A stretch of DNA of 64,000 nt from Prorocentrum cordatum (Eukaryota; Sar; Dinophyceae; Prorocentrales; Prorocentraceae). The stretch's first letter is position 1; each line of letters starts with the position of its first letter. The translations under genes were made by a program, and so were the position numbers. The notes below the pieces were generated by a model. That model had not been told where the DNA came from, made no database searches, and saw only the letters and a list, made by a program, of their open reading frames with translations. The DNA is taken from contig CAUYUJ010015284.1 of assembly GCA_963575745.1 (NCBI GenBank), positions 247,001 through 311,000 on the forward strand. The letters run 5' to 3'. This document shows, one piece after another, positions 10,785 through 21,986 of this stretch.

Positions 10785-11215
10785 GCTATGCTCTGCTATG
10801 CTCTGCTCTGTTATGCTATGCTATGCTATGCTATTCTGCGCTGTGCTATGCTGTGCTGTGCTATGCTATGCTGCGCTATGCTATGCTATGATATGCTGGG
10901 CTAAGCTATGATATGCTGTGCTGCGCTATGCTATGCTACGCTATGCTATGCTAAAGCTCTGCTGTGCTATGCTAAAGCTCAGCGAAGCTAAGATGAAGGT
11001 AAGCTAAGCTAAGATAAGCCTGATCTAAGATGAAGCTAAGCTAAGCTAAGCTGAAATAAGCTAAGCTAGGATGAGATAAGTAACGCTAAGCTAAGGGGAC
11101 GTAACTGGGGGAACCGCGGGGCGGATGCCGGGGGAACCGCCCGGGGCGGTTTGCATTGCCCGGCCTTTTAAGCCAAGAGGGTAAGAACCCTTCCAGGCAG
11201 AGCCTAGGTAGGGAA
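10785..11215 (+). mobile_element. Foldback-like element, copy d (left end missing)
   Basis: It begins inside the TGCTA pentamer array directly after the left end of copy c, and runs through AGCTAAGATGAAGG and the GC-rich block to CCTAGGTAGGG (11203-11213). Together c and d form a near-palindrome of about 1.04 kb that could fold as one hairpin. Differences between arms show it is not a very recent duplication or an assembly mirror. Confidence 0.65.
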
Positions 11216-12625
11216 CAGCACCGTCCAGCATATTACATTCCCCTGGCAAAGGAACGTAAGTTTCCAGACACGAACGTAACGCACCTAGGACAATGCCTTG
11301 AAACACTATCCAGATACCACAATCGTGTGTGTGTGTGCGCACCACCCCAGGCATGCATTATGTATGGCTCGTCGTAGCTGTGGTTTTTCTGCACCCGCGA
11401 AAATTAAGCATCCCACCCAGATACTTCAGAGCAAAACCCGCGGCCCCAGGAAAGATGAGGACGAGGGGGAGGAAGAGGAGCAGGAGGAGGAGGAGGAGGA
11501 GGAGAAGGAGGGGGCGGTGGCGCGCCCAGCGGCTCGGCCAAGAGGAGAAGGAGAAGGAGGAGGAGGAGGAGGATGTGAACGTGGAGGTGGAGGTCCTGCT
11601 TGCGGCGGTCGGGCCCTGCCCTCGGATCTCCGCCAGGACATTGCAGCCAGGCAGCCTCCTTTCAACGCTGGTGCCTATGATTGGTTATTCCCCACAGGTC
11701 ATCGCATTGTGCTGGGGAAGGGCGCTACGCATCAGGGGGTCCTCAGGGTGGTATTGCCACGATTGTGCCAGCAGGCCCAGGATGATCGGGGAAGGGGGTG
11801 AGGCGGAGAACTGCCCTGTTCCTCGAGTCCGCTGGAGGAGTGGGCCAAGATCCCGTTCCCGTCGAGGAAGCACGCGAGACCTGAGGCATTGCCCCCAGAG
11901 GGAGGGCGAGAGGGAGGGTGGAACGCTTCCCATTCGTTCTCTCGAGCTTGAGGTTGTCCATTCTAAATCCTGGCAGGTTCCGCCGAAAGACTGTTTCGCT
12001 GCACCTGCTAGAAGTTGAGCCCGATCTGCTGACACTGAGGTGCTTCAAGTTGTGCGAAAGAAGCGGGCGGGAGGGGCAGGTTGACGTGGAACGTCTGTGG
12101 AGCATCATCCCCTTCCTCCCCGAGTGGCTGTCGGTGCGCCGACCTCGCCTGCGCTAACCGCTCGGCGGCGGCGACGACGGCTTCGACGGCGACGGCGATG
12201 TTGACCACGATTCTGGCGACTTAGACGACGGACAGAGGTGGCGACGAAGGCGACGATGGCCAAGTTTTGGGCACCGATGTCAACGCAGTTGTTCTGCAAC
12301 GTCCTTCTTCATCTTCCTCTGTGGGCACATGTTGCGACCCATCTATGTATGTAAATGCATATAACAGCGCACCGGGTCCTGGGCCCCCCGGCCGGGCCCC
12401 CGACCACTTGCAAATGTGGGGCCCAGGTTGCCCTAGGCCCTGGGCCCTGCCGGCGCGCCGGAGGCCCTCCAAGATCACCCGAGGACAGTCCCGGGTTGCC
12501 TGAAAACGCGCTTCAAGACCGCCAAAGCGGCCCATGAGGGCGATTGGATTGGCCAGAATTGGTGCCGCACTGTCCAAGAGCCAAGAGGCCCCCGCGACGC
12601 CCTAAGAGGCCTCGACGAGGCCTCC
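11216..12625. other. No recognised gene; GGA-rich tract inside
   Basis: A purine GGAGGA tract lies at about 11460-11590 and a CGACGG-type repeat at about 12165-12250. Open frames here follow low-complexity sequence and have no motifs. Confidence 0.4.
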
Positions 12626-14170
12626 CATGAGTCATTGATTTATAATTTGTTTAAGGGAGTTGGGTTGTCTCGCCTTTCGGCTGCCCAACGCTTCCAGGCG
12701 GCCCGAGACGCCGCCAAGCAGGCCCCCCAAGAGCTCGCTCGCAAGAGAGCCCCAAGACACCCCGAGAGACGGCCCCAGAGGCCTCAAAGACGACTCCAGA
12801 GAGGATCCAGACGGGGGCCCCGAACGGACATTCGAGCCCTCGGCCCCGAGAGGCCCCCAGGAGGCTCCGAGGGGCCTCCAAGGACCCCCCAAGGGACGCG
12901 AAGAGGCCTCCAATAGGCTCCCACGAGGCCTCCAAGAGGCCCCACGAGGCCTCCACGAGGCCCCCCAAGGAGCCAAATTCATCAACTTGGCATACGGTTT
13001 CGAAGGATCAGATTTTCGTATTCTCGCCTTTTCGGCTTCCCAACGCTCCAAGGCGGCCCGAGACGCCGCCAAGAGGCGTCCAAGATTGCTCCAGAGGCTC
13101 CTGAGTTAGCTCCAAGACGCCCCGAGAGAGCTCCAAGACGGCCCCGAGAGGGCTCCAAGACAGCCGAAGAGGTTTCCAACACGGCCCCAGAGGCTTCCAA
13201 GACGACTTCAGAAGAGGGTCCAGACGAGGAGGCTCCTACGAGGCCTCCACGAGGCCCCCAGACGAGCCGAATTCATCAATGTCCCAAAAGGTGTCGGAGG
13301 ATTTTCGCGTTCTCGCTTTTTCGGCGCTCCAACGCTCCAAGGCGGCCCGAGACGCTGCCAAGAGGCCTCCAAGATCGCCCCAAAATTGATCGCCCAAGAG
13401 GCTCCCAAGGTAGCCCCAAGACGCCCCGAGAGAGCTCCAAGACGACCCCGTGAGGGCTCCAAGACAGCCGAAGAGGTTTCCAACACGGCCCCAGAGGCTT
13501 CCAAGACGACTTCAGAGGAGGTTCCGGACGGGGGCCTCATACGGACATCCGAGCCTTCCGCACAGAAAGGTCCCCCAGACGCGCCGATATGTTCCGAAAG
13601 AACCCCCTAAGAGGCCCGAAGAGGCTTCCAATATGCTTCCAGGAGGCCTCCACGAGGCTTCCACGAGGCCCCCCAAAGAGCCGAATGCATTGATTGTTCA
13701 GAGGTTTGGGAGGAGTGTTGCGTGCTCGCTTTCCGATTGTCCAAAGCGGACTGAGACGCTTCTAATATTGCACCAGCACTGCCCAAGAGGCCCCCAAGAG
13801 CGTCCAAATCCACTTCGAGAGTCCCCCAGAAGAGCCCCAGAGGCCTCCCAGGCGGCCCCACAGCGGCCCCAGCAGGACCCTCGCACGCCCAAAGGCAGCT
13901 CCACGAATCATCAACGCGGACCTACAGCGGCCCCAAGAGGGCCCCAGGGGGCTCGAAGCAGGGCACAAGAGGGTTCCAAGAGTACCCCAAGAGCGGTCAC
14001 GCGAGAGCGCTCGCGTGACCGATGCTTGATTGCTCTTGGGGCCCCCCTGGACGCCACTGCGACCTTCTTGGGGCCCTACCAAGCGTCGTCTTCGAGGATC
14101 CTGAACGCTCCCAGAGGGCCCCAATATGGCCCCGGGAGGGTTCCAGAGGACCCCAAGACCGGTCACACAA
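12626..14170 (+). repeat. Higher-order GC-rich repeat of CCAAGAGGCC units
   Basis: Runs of AGAGGCCTCCAAGANGCCCC variants are separated by a distinct, less GC-rich box (ATTCATCAA..., then TCGCCTTTTCGGC, then CCAACGCTCCAAGGCGGCCC) near 12635, 12975, 13265 and 13690. The higher-order unit is therefore about 290-415 bp in four copies. A CTG-rich stretch follows at 14180-14245. Wide-open frames on both strands are a by-product of the composition. Confidence 0.7.
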
Positions 14171-14451
14171 GCTGTCTCGCGAGAGTGGTGCTGGTGCTGG
14201 TTCTGCTGTTGGTGGTGCTGCTGCTGCTGCTGCTGATACTGGGGGGCGGGCCCGGGCGGCGACATTCTTTTAGAATTCTCCTTCTATTTTTGGCCCTTGG
14301 CATGATTGACCCCTTCCGGGGCCTCTCGGGCCTCCCCTTTCCGCCGTTCAAACTTGGTCCAGAGGCCACCTGAATTTGATCAGAGCGGCCTGACAGGGCC
14401 TAAGACGCCCGAATACTTGTTTCAAGAGCCTGTTTCTTTATTGCTTGGGGC

Positions 14452-16001
14452 ATGACGGGCGACATGGCCCCCGCTCCCCCCCTATGACGTAACGCTCCCC
14501 CCCCCAGTGCGCTCCGGGCACTGCCGCCATGCGCATTGGGATCCGCGTAGGTGTCCGCGTAGGAATCCGCATAGGAGTATGGTCCGCAGTTGTCGTCGTC
14601 ATCGTCGTCGTCGTCGTCGTCGCTCTTGGCTCGTGGCTCGTCGCTCGTCGCTCGTCGTCGTCGTCGTGCGCGCGGACGCGGCTGGAGCTTATTTTTTTAT
14701 TCAGGGCCGATGGCGGCAATCATTTGGGGGGTGGAGGGGTCGATGACGTCACGTTTCGCGCGGGCGGCGTCTGGGAATGCCTAGGATTGGCGGGGGACGG
14801 GTAGCACCAGCATGTATGTGGCGATCTGCACCACACAGCCTGTACACCACAGTGCCTGTGTGCAAGGCGCTGCGTACACCACACCGCCTATGTACACCAC
14901 AACAGCCGCGTGCAACACAGCGTCAGTTTGTGCCACCGTGCCCGCGGGCACACTAGCTCTTGTGTGCACCACAGCTCACATCAGCCGTGCGCAACACAGT
15001 ACCAGTGTACACCACAATGCCTGCGTGCATTGCAGTGCCCGTGTACACCACGGCGCCTGTGTGCACCACAACAACCGTGTGCAACACAGCACCAGTGTTG
15101 TATATAAAATGTTTGAAGGCACCCATATGACAAATGGAGCGCTTGTGGATTCCACAGAAAACAATAGAAAGGAATCCTTATGGACAAGGGGGCGCGGCTG
15201 GAATCTACGAGTCCTCCGGAGTCCGCCCGCACCACCCTGACTCCTCCCGTCTGCGTCCAGGAGGCTTCAGTTGAATTGGCCGTCCGAGAACCAAGGGGAC
15301 CCATTCAATAAACCGTTCTGCGGTGCATGCTGAGATGCGCACGTGCGCGCTGTAGCACCAACCCGCACGACAGGGGGTGAAGGAGGAGGAGGAAGAGGAG
15401 GGGTGGAGGTGGAGGAGGAGGTTGAGGTGGAGGAAAAAGGAGGAGGGAAGAACGTCGCTTTCGATTAACAGCAAATTCCTGGCGTGGCGTTTAGTTGTCC
15501 GCAGCAAATCCTCACATACATGCTCCTTCTACCTGTTCTATGCGCGCAGGCACTGTGGTGTACACCAGCGCTGCGTTGCACGCGGATGTTGTGGTGTAGA
15601 CAGGCGCTGTGTCGTGCACAGGCGCTACGGTGCACGCAAGCATTGTGGTGTACACAGGCGCTGTGTTGCGCATGGTTGCTGCGGTGTACACATGTACACG
15701 GGCGTTGTAGTGCACACGTGCACTGTGGTGTACACGGGCGCTGCATTGCACACGGTTGTCGCGGTGTACACCGGCGTTGTGGTGTACACGCGCGCTGTGG
15801 TGCACGCGAGCCTTGTGGTGTACACAGGTGCAGTGGGGCTAATCGCCACCTACATGCTGCTCGCGTCGTCGTCGCCGTTGTCGTCGCTCGCCGCTCGTCG
15901 CGTCGTGCGCGCGGGCGCGGCTGTGGTGCCGGAGCCACGGCGGGGGGGGCGTTACGTCATACCTCCCCCCCCGCTCCCCCGTCCCCCATGACGCCCGTCA
16001 T
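14452..16001. mobile_element. Foldback element, about 1.55 kb, long inverted arms
   Basis: The left end ATGACGGGCGACAT (14452-14465) is mirrored by ATGACGCCCGTCAT (15988-16001). Inside each end come a G/C run with TATGACGTAACGC, a TCGTCG-rich stretch, the box CAGCATGTANGTGGCGAT, and then an array of GTACACCACA-type units: plus strand at 14825-15105, reversed at 15545-15835. The middle (15106-15540) holds unrelated DNA and a GGA tract. No transposase is present. The arms differ at many positions, so this is an old insertion. Confidence 0.7.
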
Positions 16002-16039
16002 CGCCGAACATCTAGAAACGCGCTCCAAGACGGGTCAAG

Positions 16040-16480
16040 AGGTCCTGAAGATGTCCTAATAAGGCTCCAAGATGCGCCAAGAGAGGGTCTCAAGAGGCCA
16101 ATGTTGGTACATTGGGTTTTCACAGCGTCCAGAGAGGCCCAAGAGGCCTCGCATATCAATCCATGACAGCCCAAGAGGCATCCAAGAGGGCCCCAGGACG
16201 GCCCAAGAGCCCCAAGCGGTCCAAGAGGCGCCCGAGACGGCCCAAGACAGCCTTAAGAGGAGTCCAACAGGAGGAACTCCAACTGACATTTCGAGCCCTC
16301 CGCCACCAGTGGGCCCCCCAGGCCGCAGCACGGACCCATGAGACTCCCAGGGGCCCCAAGAGAGGCCCACGAGGCCCCCACAGGGCCCACACGAGGCCAC
16401 AAGAAGCTTCAAAACTCGCTCCACGAGGCGCCCGAGGTGCATGCCAAGAGACAACGAATTACAGGCATCCAAGAATCCTC
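16040..16480 (+). repeat. CCAAGAGGCC repeat, second block
   Basis: The same low-complexity family as at 12.6-14.2 kb, in the same orientation, interrupted near 16100 by a short non-repeat box (TTGGTACATTGGGTTTTCAC) that resembles the spacer box there. It lies directly outside the foldback element. No gene was recognised. Confidence 0.55.
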
Positions 16481-16654
16481 CGGCCCAAAACTCAGGCACA
16501 GTAGCGGTACGGGCCGGAGGACATAGATAAGCAAGCAATTGATTCGGTGACGGACCCATCCCTGTGCAGTCATGTGTAGTGCAGGGCGCGGGTCTCTCTT
16601 TACACACTGCGCGCCGCGGGGCAATGCGGAAAGGTAGCTGCCGCGGGGCACGCG

Positions 16655-17140
16655 TGCACGGTTGCGGTGAACTCGCTGTGGGGCACAATCCGCGTGAAGG
16701 GCCGCGCGACCACGCCCATTGATGCCGCAGGTGGACTTCCGGACACGCCCCGTGCGAGGCATGTTCTGAACTGGGCGCGGGGTCGCAATGCGAAGATGCT
16801 CATTTGGTGCCATAGTTGGAGCTCCCTCTGGGGCATAATTCGCGTGACAGGTGTGCCGTCGTGGGCAGGGGGGGAGTTGTAAGAACCTTGTCTCTGAGCC
16901 TCTCAGTGGTGCTCCTTGTGGGCACGATCCGCGTGATGGGGTGTGCCGCAATGGCGGGGGGGGAGGGTGGCGCAGTGCGAACCCTGCCTCTGGGGCCGTG
17001 GGTGGAGATCCCTGTGGGCCACGATCACGATCCGTGTGCGAGGTGTGCCAAAGTAGGCGGGAGGGTGGGATGCAAATCTTGTCTTTGGGGTGGGGCCGCA
17101 GCAGGAGTTCCCTCAAGTGCACGATCCGTGTGACAATATA
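16655..17140 (+). repeat. Tandem repeat with CACAATCCGCGTGA box
   Basis: The box GGGGCACAATCCGCGTGA or a close variant appears near 16680, 16840, 16920, 17018 and 17118, each usually followed by GGTGTGCC and a G-rich run. Spacing is about 80-160 bp. No conserved frame. Confidence 0.6.
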
Positions 17141-17180
17141 TGTCCTCCGATGCCGAACAGTGTAGGCACACACTCGAGCT

Positions 17181-17224
17181 TGCTAGAGCCTCAACGCGCG
17201 CGAAGCGAGCGCGTGGCTCTAGCA
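17181..17224. other. Strong hairpin
   Basis: TGCTAGAGCC (17181-17190) pairs perfectly with GGCTCTAGCA (17215-17224), and ACGCGC with GCGCGT inside, around a 9-base loop. It could be a very short palindromic insertion or a structured RNA. It is isolated and has no neighbouring gene. Confidence 0.6.
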
Positions 17225-17287
17225 TTCGGATGGGCATACATGTACGGGTGTTGTGTTGTCTTATGTACATGTAAATATGTGTTTGAA

Positions 17288-17451
17288 TATCTCTGTCTCT
17301 CTCTCTCTCTCTCTTTCTCACTCTGTATTCCTCTCGGTGCCCCTCCCTCCACGTATTTACTTATCTTCGCTAGTCTTAGACATTCCTTTTTAAGAAAATG
17401 TCAGGATATCCCGCTCCTTGAACCCTTTTTCCCTCCCTCCCTTCCTCGCTG

Positions 17452-17505
<54 letters not shown>
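17288..17505. repeat. TC microsatellites
   Basis: CT/TC dinucleotide runs at about 17290-17322 and 17451-17503, separated by ordinary sequence. Confidence 0.85.
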
Positions 17506-17789
17506 TGCGATTCTCATACGCAATAGACCTCCAGACCGACGGCGCCCCGCACGATCCGACGTGTGCCAATGGTGCCGCTCACCAGCCCAACTCAGAGACG
17601 CGCGACTATCTCATCAGACTGTCGCCCAGCACATGTAAGAGTTCAACCTTGCACACTCATGCAGCAACGCACTCATTCGAGAGTGGCACCAACCATCGCA
17701 GCACCGCTAATAGAATTATAGCCGGAGTGCAGTATCCCCGAACTGGGTTTTTAAACCCGCTGCGGTTTCCAAGGTCGATTGGAACTCAG

Positions 17790-18204
17790 TATTGGAAGGA
17801 TGTCTCAAACGAAACGGGCTGGACAACCTCTCGCACACGTTCTGACAAGTCCACGTCACACTCGCTTCCCGTTAGGTCCTCTCCTGCAACTCCCTTCCTT
17901 CTCCCTCTTCCTCCTCCTCCTTCTCCCCCCCATCCTCCTGCCTGCTCCCTCATCCACATCATTCTCCTCCTCCTTCTCCCTTCCCTCTCCTCCTCCTTCT
18001 CCTCTTTCTCCTCCACCTCCTCTTCATCCCGAACGGCATCTCTGGGCCCAGAGTTGCGAGGATGTCTCCAGCGTGACGGGCTGGACCACCTCGCGCGCGG
18101 CATCTCGGACCCCAGAGTTGCGACGATGTCTCGGGCTAAACGTGCTGCGAGGAAGTCTCAGGCGAAACGGGCCAGACCAACTCGAGCGCGGCGTCTCCGA
18201 GCTC
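17790..18204 (+). repeat. 63-bp repeat family, outlying copies
   Basis: One isolated copy near 17797 (AGGATGTCTCAAACGAAACG) and three adjacent copies from about 18046 carry the core of the large array at 18.6-19.7 kb. Between them lies a pyrimidine-rich CTCCTCC tract. Confidence 0.65.
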
Positions 18205-18572
18205 CGAGTTGCGGGGGCCTCCTGGGGCCTCCTGGGGACCTCCTGGGGCTGCCTCCTGGGGCTGCCTCCTGGGCCTCCTGTGGCCTCCTGGACCCCACCC
18301 GGGCGGGGCCTCCTGAAGCTTCTTGGGTCTCCCAGGGGGGAATATCTATCATGTGGCCGTCTGGGCCCCCCAAAATGGGGGGGGGCACAAGAGCAGGAAA
18401 AATCAACGAATCGTCACAGGATGTGTATTAACTTGACACGTTCTGATAGGGGGCCTCCTGGGGCCTCCTGGGAGCCTCCTGGGAGTCTCCTGGGGACCCC
18501 TGGGGCCTGTCTTGGGCGTCCTGCGGCCTCCTGAAGCTCTCTGGGGCCTCCTGGGGCTCGCAGGGTCCCAGG
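18205..18572 (+). repeat. GGGCCTCCTGG repeat inserted in the 63-bp array
   Basis: Units of GGGCCTCCTGG dominate 18205-18340 and 18450-18570, with about 100 bp of other sequence between. The 63-bp array stops before this block and resumes after it, so the block is an insertion or a local expansion within the array. Confidence 0.6.
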
Positions 18573-18599
18573 GTGGATATGTGTATAACATATGGTTTT

Positions 18600-19712
18600 C
18601 TGGGCCCCTGGGCTGGACCACCTCTTGAGCGGCATCTGGGGGCTCAGAGTTGCGAGAATGTCTTGTGCGAAACGGGTCGGACCACCCTGCGCACGGCATC
18701 TCAGAGCTCAGAGTTGCGAGGATGTCTCAGGCGAGACGGGCTGGACCACCTCGCGCAGGGCATCTCAGAGCTCAGAGTTGCGAGGATGTCTCAAGCGAAA
18801 CGGGCTGGACCACGTCTCGCGCGGCATCTCCGTTGCGAGGATGTCTCAGGCGAAATGGGCTGGATCACCTCTTGCTCGGCAGCTCAGAGCTCAGAGCTTC
18901 GAGGATGTCTCAGGCGAAACGGGCCAGACCACCTCGCGCGCGGCATCTCAGAGCTCAGAGTTTCGAGGACGTCTCAGACGAAACGGGCCGGACCACCTCT
19001 CCGCGCGGCATCTCGGAATGCACAAGTGCGAGGATGTCTCAAGTGAAGCGGGCCGGAGCACCTCTTGGGCGGCATCTCGGGGCTCAGAGTTTGGAAGATG
19101 TCTCAAGCGAAACGGGCCAGACCATTTATCGCGCGGCATCAGAAAACGCAGAGTTGCGAGGATGTCTCAGACAAAACGGGCCGGACCACCTCGCGCACGG
19201 CATGTCAGGGCTCAGAGTTTGGAGGATGTCTCAGGCGAAACGGGCCAGACCACCTCTCGCGCGGCATGTGGGAGCTCACAGTTTGGAGGATGTCTCAGGC
19301 GAAAAGGGCCAGACGACCTCTTGCGCGGCATCTCAGAATTCAGAGTCGCGAGGATGTCTCAGGCGAAACGCGACGGACCACCTCGCGCACGGCATCTCAG
19401 AGCTCAGACTTTGGAGGATGTCTCAGGCTATACGGCCCGGACCACCTCTCGCGCGGCATCTGGGAGCTCACAGTTTAGAGGATATCTCAGACGAAACGGG
19501 CCGGACCACCTCTCGCGCGGCATCTGGGAGCTCAGAGTTTCGAGGATGTCTCAGGCGAAAACGGCCAGACCACCTCTTGCGCCGCATCTGGGAACTCAGA
19601 GTTTGGAGGATGTCTCACGCGAAACGCCCAATCCCGGACTGACAACTCAGAAACGAGAGTTGCGAGGATGTCTGAGGCGAAACGGCCCGGACCACCACAT
19701 TTTTTTGAGGAC
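18600..19712 (+). repeat. Main 63-bp tandem array, about 17 copies
   Basis: The core GAGGATGTCTCAGGCGAAAC starts near 18719, 18782, 18836, 18901, 18965, 19030, 19093, 19157, 19221, 19285, 19350, 19413, 19478, 19541, 19605 and 19661, a period of 54-66 and mostly 63-64 bp. All three plus frames are open for over 100 codons and read as rotated versions of one another. Because the period often departs from 63, no frame stays in register. I read it as a minisatellite, with a repeat protein as a weaker alternative. Confidence 0.75.
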
Positions 19713-19839
19713 GTATCTGTTTTGATTTTTTCTCGGCCGAAGTTAGCTCCTATCTCAGCAGCACCCCGTTCAGCAAACTGTTTGGGAAAAAACGGAAGAC
19801 GGTGCCGCACCCACGCAAGAATGACATACCCACGCGAGG

Positions 19840-20420
19840 TCAGGCCAGTTGCAGAATGTCCAGGCTTGCGTTCTCTGCGGGCGCCCGCGTCGGGCCTCCT
19901 TCCCCGTCTGCGCTCGCAAGTCTCCCCAAGAGCATGCGCGGCGACCAGAGCACGTCCCAGATCGGGCTGACAACATTGGCCCCTACCGCGCTACTGCGCC
20001 AGCGCCGCCTGCTCCCGGCAGTCTGTGCAGCTGGCGCCCGCGCTGGGCCTCCTTCGCCGTGAGGCACCTTGCGTAAGCGGCCGTTTGAGGCCTGCGGTGG
20101 CAGCAGGCACGGGCCGCCCGCCCGCCACCTCTCGCCAAGCGCAGGCCTGGCGGCACTCGCCCGCACCCCCCAGGTTCCTGGGCCACCGCCGTCGGCGCCC
20201 GCCGCTGCTCCTGCGACTGCGCCCAAGCCGCCCTCCTGAGCTGCCTTTTCGGCACTCGGCGGCCGCCTTTGGTCACGCCGTTTGCATGTCCAGCGAGTGT
20301 CGCCAGCCGTTTCCCAAAGGCCAGCTGTTGATGGCGGGATTGCCGTGGATGAGAACTCGGGCACGAGTCGCTCCTTCGGCAGCTCCCGGCCGCCGTCGCT
20401 CGCCAGCTCATCGTCAGACG
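19840..20420 (+). pseudogene. Possible retroelement ORF1 remnant with Cys motif
   Basis: A frame from 19849 starts with QACVLCGRPRRASFPVCA, a Cys-x2-Cys...Cys cluster as found at the start of some non-LTR ORF1 proteins. A related Arg/Pro text (LCSWRPRWASFA) follows about 150 bp later. Ala/Arg-rich frames continue to about 20420 without a stable reading. It could equally be an unrelated GC-rich open stretch. Confidence 0.3.
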
Positions 20421-21900
20421 CTCTGCCGTCCAGCTCTGATAGACCTGCTAAGACCCCGCGTCCGCCGCGGCGACGGGGGCCCACGCAGCCGCCAACTATG
20501 CCCCGAGCTCCGCGACCTGGGCGTCGAAGCCGTCCTGGGCCTGCACCGCAGCCACCGATGCCTCCTCGGAGCTTCACTCTATCGCACCGCCGTCGAGGCT
20601 GATGCCCTGCTCGCCGAGGCACTCAAAGTCGACCGCGACGGTGACCTCGGAGAGGGTCTCCATCACCGACGCCTTCGTTGCATCGCCAACGATGCCAGAG
20701 TCGGCCCACACCTCGTCAGAGAAGGCCCTCGCACGACCCGCCACTCGCACGGTGCTTCCCACCTTGCCACCGCTGGGGTTGGGAGATTGGGATATGATGA
20801 TTGGGAGGTGACTGTGAGATTGCCGCCCTTCCCGCCATTACACCGCGCGGTGACTCGCTGCCACTATCATCACCGTGGAGATCCTGGCACCGGCGCCGCC
20901 AGCACGCCCGAAGACGAAGGGCTCGAAGGCCGAGACGGGTCTCGCCAGCGCGCCATGCAGCTGGGAAGAGGGCGGGACCGCCTCGGCGACGGACCGCGGG
21001 CTGCGCTCCGCTGGAGGGCCCGGGGGCGGCTGGCCTCTGAGCGCGGGAGGAGCGGAGGGTGCAACAATCGCAAGGAAGGGGAGGGGTCCGAAGGGGAACG
21101 GGTCCCGAGTTTTCGGGCGCCGTTCTCGGGCTCCCCGGGGCCCTCCACGGGCACAGGTGCGTCACGAGACGGAATCAGGATGAATAGGTGCCCCCAGGGA
21201 ACAACCCCAGGGTCCTGGACCCGTTTCCTTGAGGACAAGCTTGCGTCATGTACGATAGGGCAGGGGCTGGGTGCAGGACCCCATCGCTGCTGCTTCGCGT
21301 CCGCCTCTGGGGGTGTTGGCGCCTTGGTCGTCGTCCACGTTCAGACCGTCGGTGGTGTGCATCTACTCTACTCCTCCTCGCCCTCCTCTTCCTCCTCCTC
21401 CTCCTCCTCCTCCTCCTCCTCCTCCTCCTCCTCCTCCTGGGGCTTGGCGCCGCCGCCGCCCGTCGGCCAGCCCTGCAACCGGGCGATGGCGGCCTCTGCC
21501 TCAGGCGAAGAAGCCCGACGGCAACGTTCGCCTTTGGGCGCGGACCCCGCCGAGCCGCGCGGCCAGCATAGGGACCTCCAGCAAGGCGACCACTTGGGGC
21601 GCCGCGCCTAGGAGCGCCTGCGCACGGCCACCGAGCGCAGCCGCCTTCGCCTTCACTGCACCTCCCGTTGATGCCGCCGTCGCCGCCGCGGAGCTCGCTG
21701 CCTGCAAGATCAGCATGAGCTCAGCGGCCTCGCCGGCCGACGCACTTGTCAAAAGCATGGCGCCATGGCGGACCGCAAGGCCGTTTCGCCCGCCACGTCC
21801 CGTCGCCGCCGGGAGCAGGCTGCTTGCGGCGCTCGCGAGGTCTTTTCCGACGTGAGGATACACAAGGACATACGAGCCCGAATGGCTGCGGAATCTCCCT
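20421..21900. other. GC-rich stretch, no recognised gene; TCC microsatellite
   Basis: Overlapping open frames on both strands without motifs. A (TCC)n tract lies at about 21375-21438. A minus-strand Ala-rich frame (21863 to 21501) reads smoothly but matches nothing I know. Confidence 0.4.
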
Positions 21901-21908
21901 CTCCGGCG

Positions 21909-21954
21909 CTCTCTCTCTCTCTCTCTCTCTTTCTCTTTCTGTCACTTTTTCGCG

Positions 21955-21986
<32 letters not shown>

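Noticed and set aside
9330-11000. CRISPR-like array
   Set aside because: The repeats are pentamers and AGCTAAG units without unique spacers, in a eukaryotic context.
14529-14804. Val/Ser-rich frames as secreted proteins
   Set aside because: They read through TCGTCG repeats in the arm of the foldback element.
17780-18103. Pyrimidine-rich stretch as a splice acceptor region of a gene
   Set aside because: No exon-like frame follows; the neighbour is the minisatellite.
18592-19725. 377-codon frame as a single repeat protein
   Set aside because: Unit lengths vary and are often not multiples of three, so the three frames rotate; a minisatellite is simpler. Kept as a finding only.
20025-21611. 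528-codon plus-strand frame as a gene
   Set aside because: No motifs, open frames on the other strand at the same place, and it ends in a TCC microsatellite.
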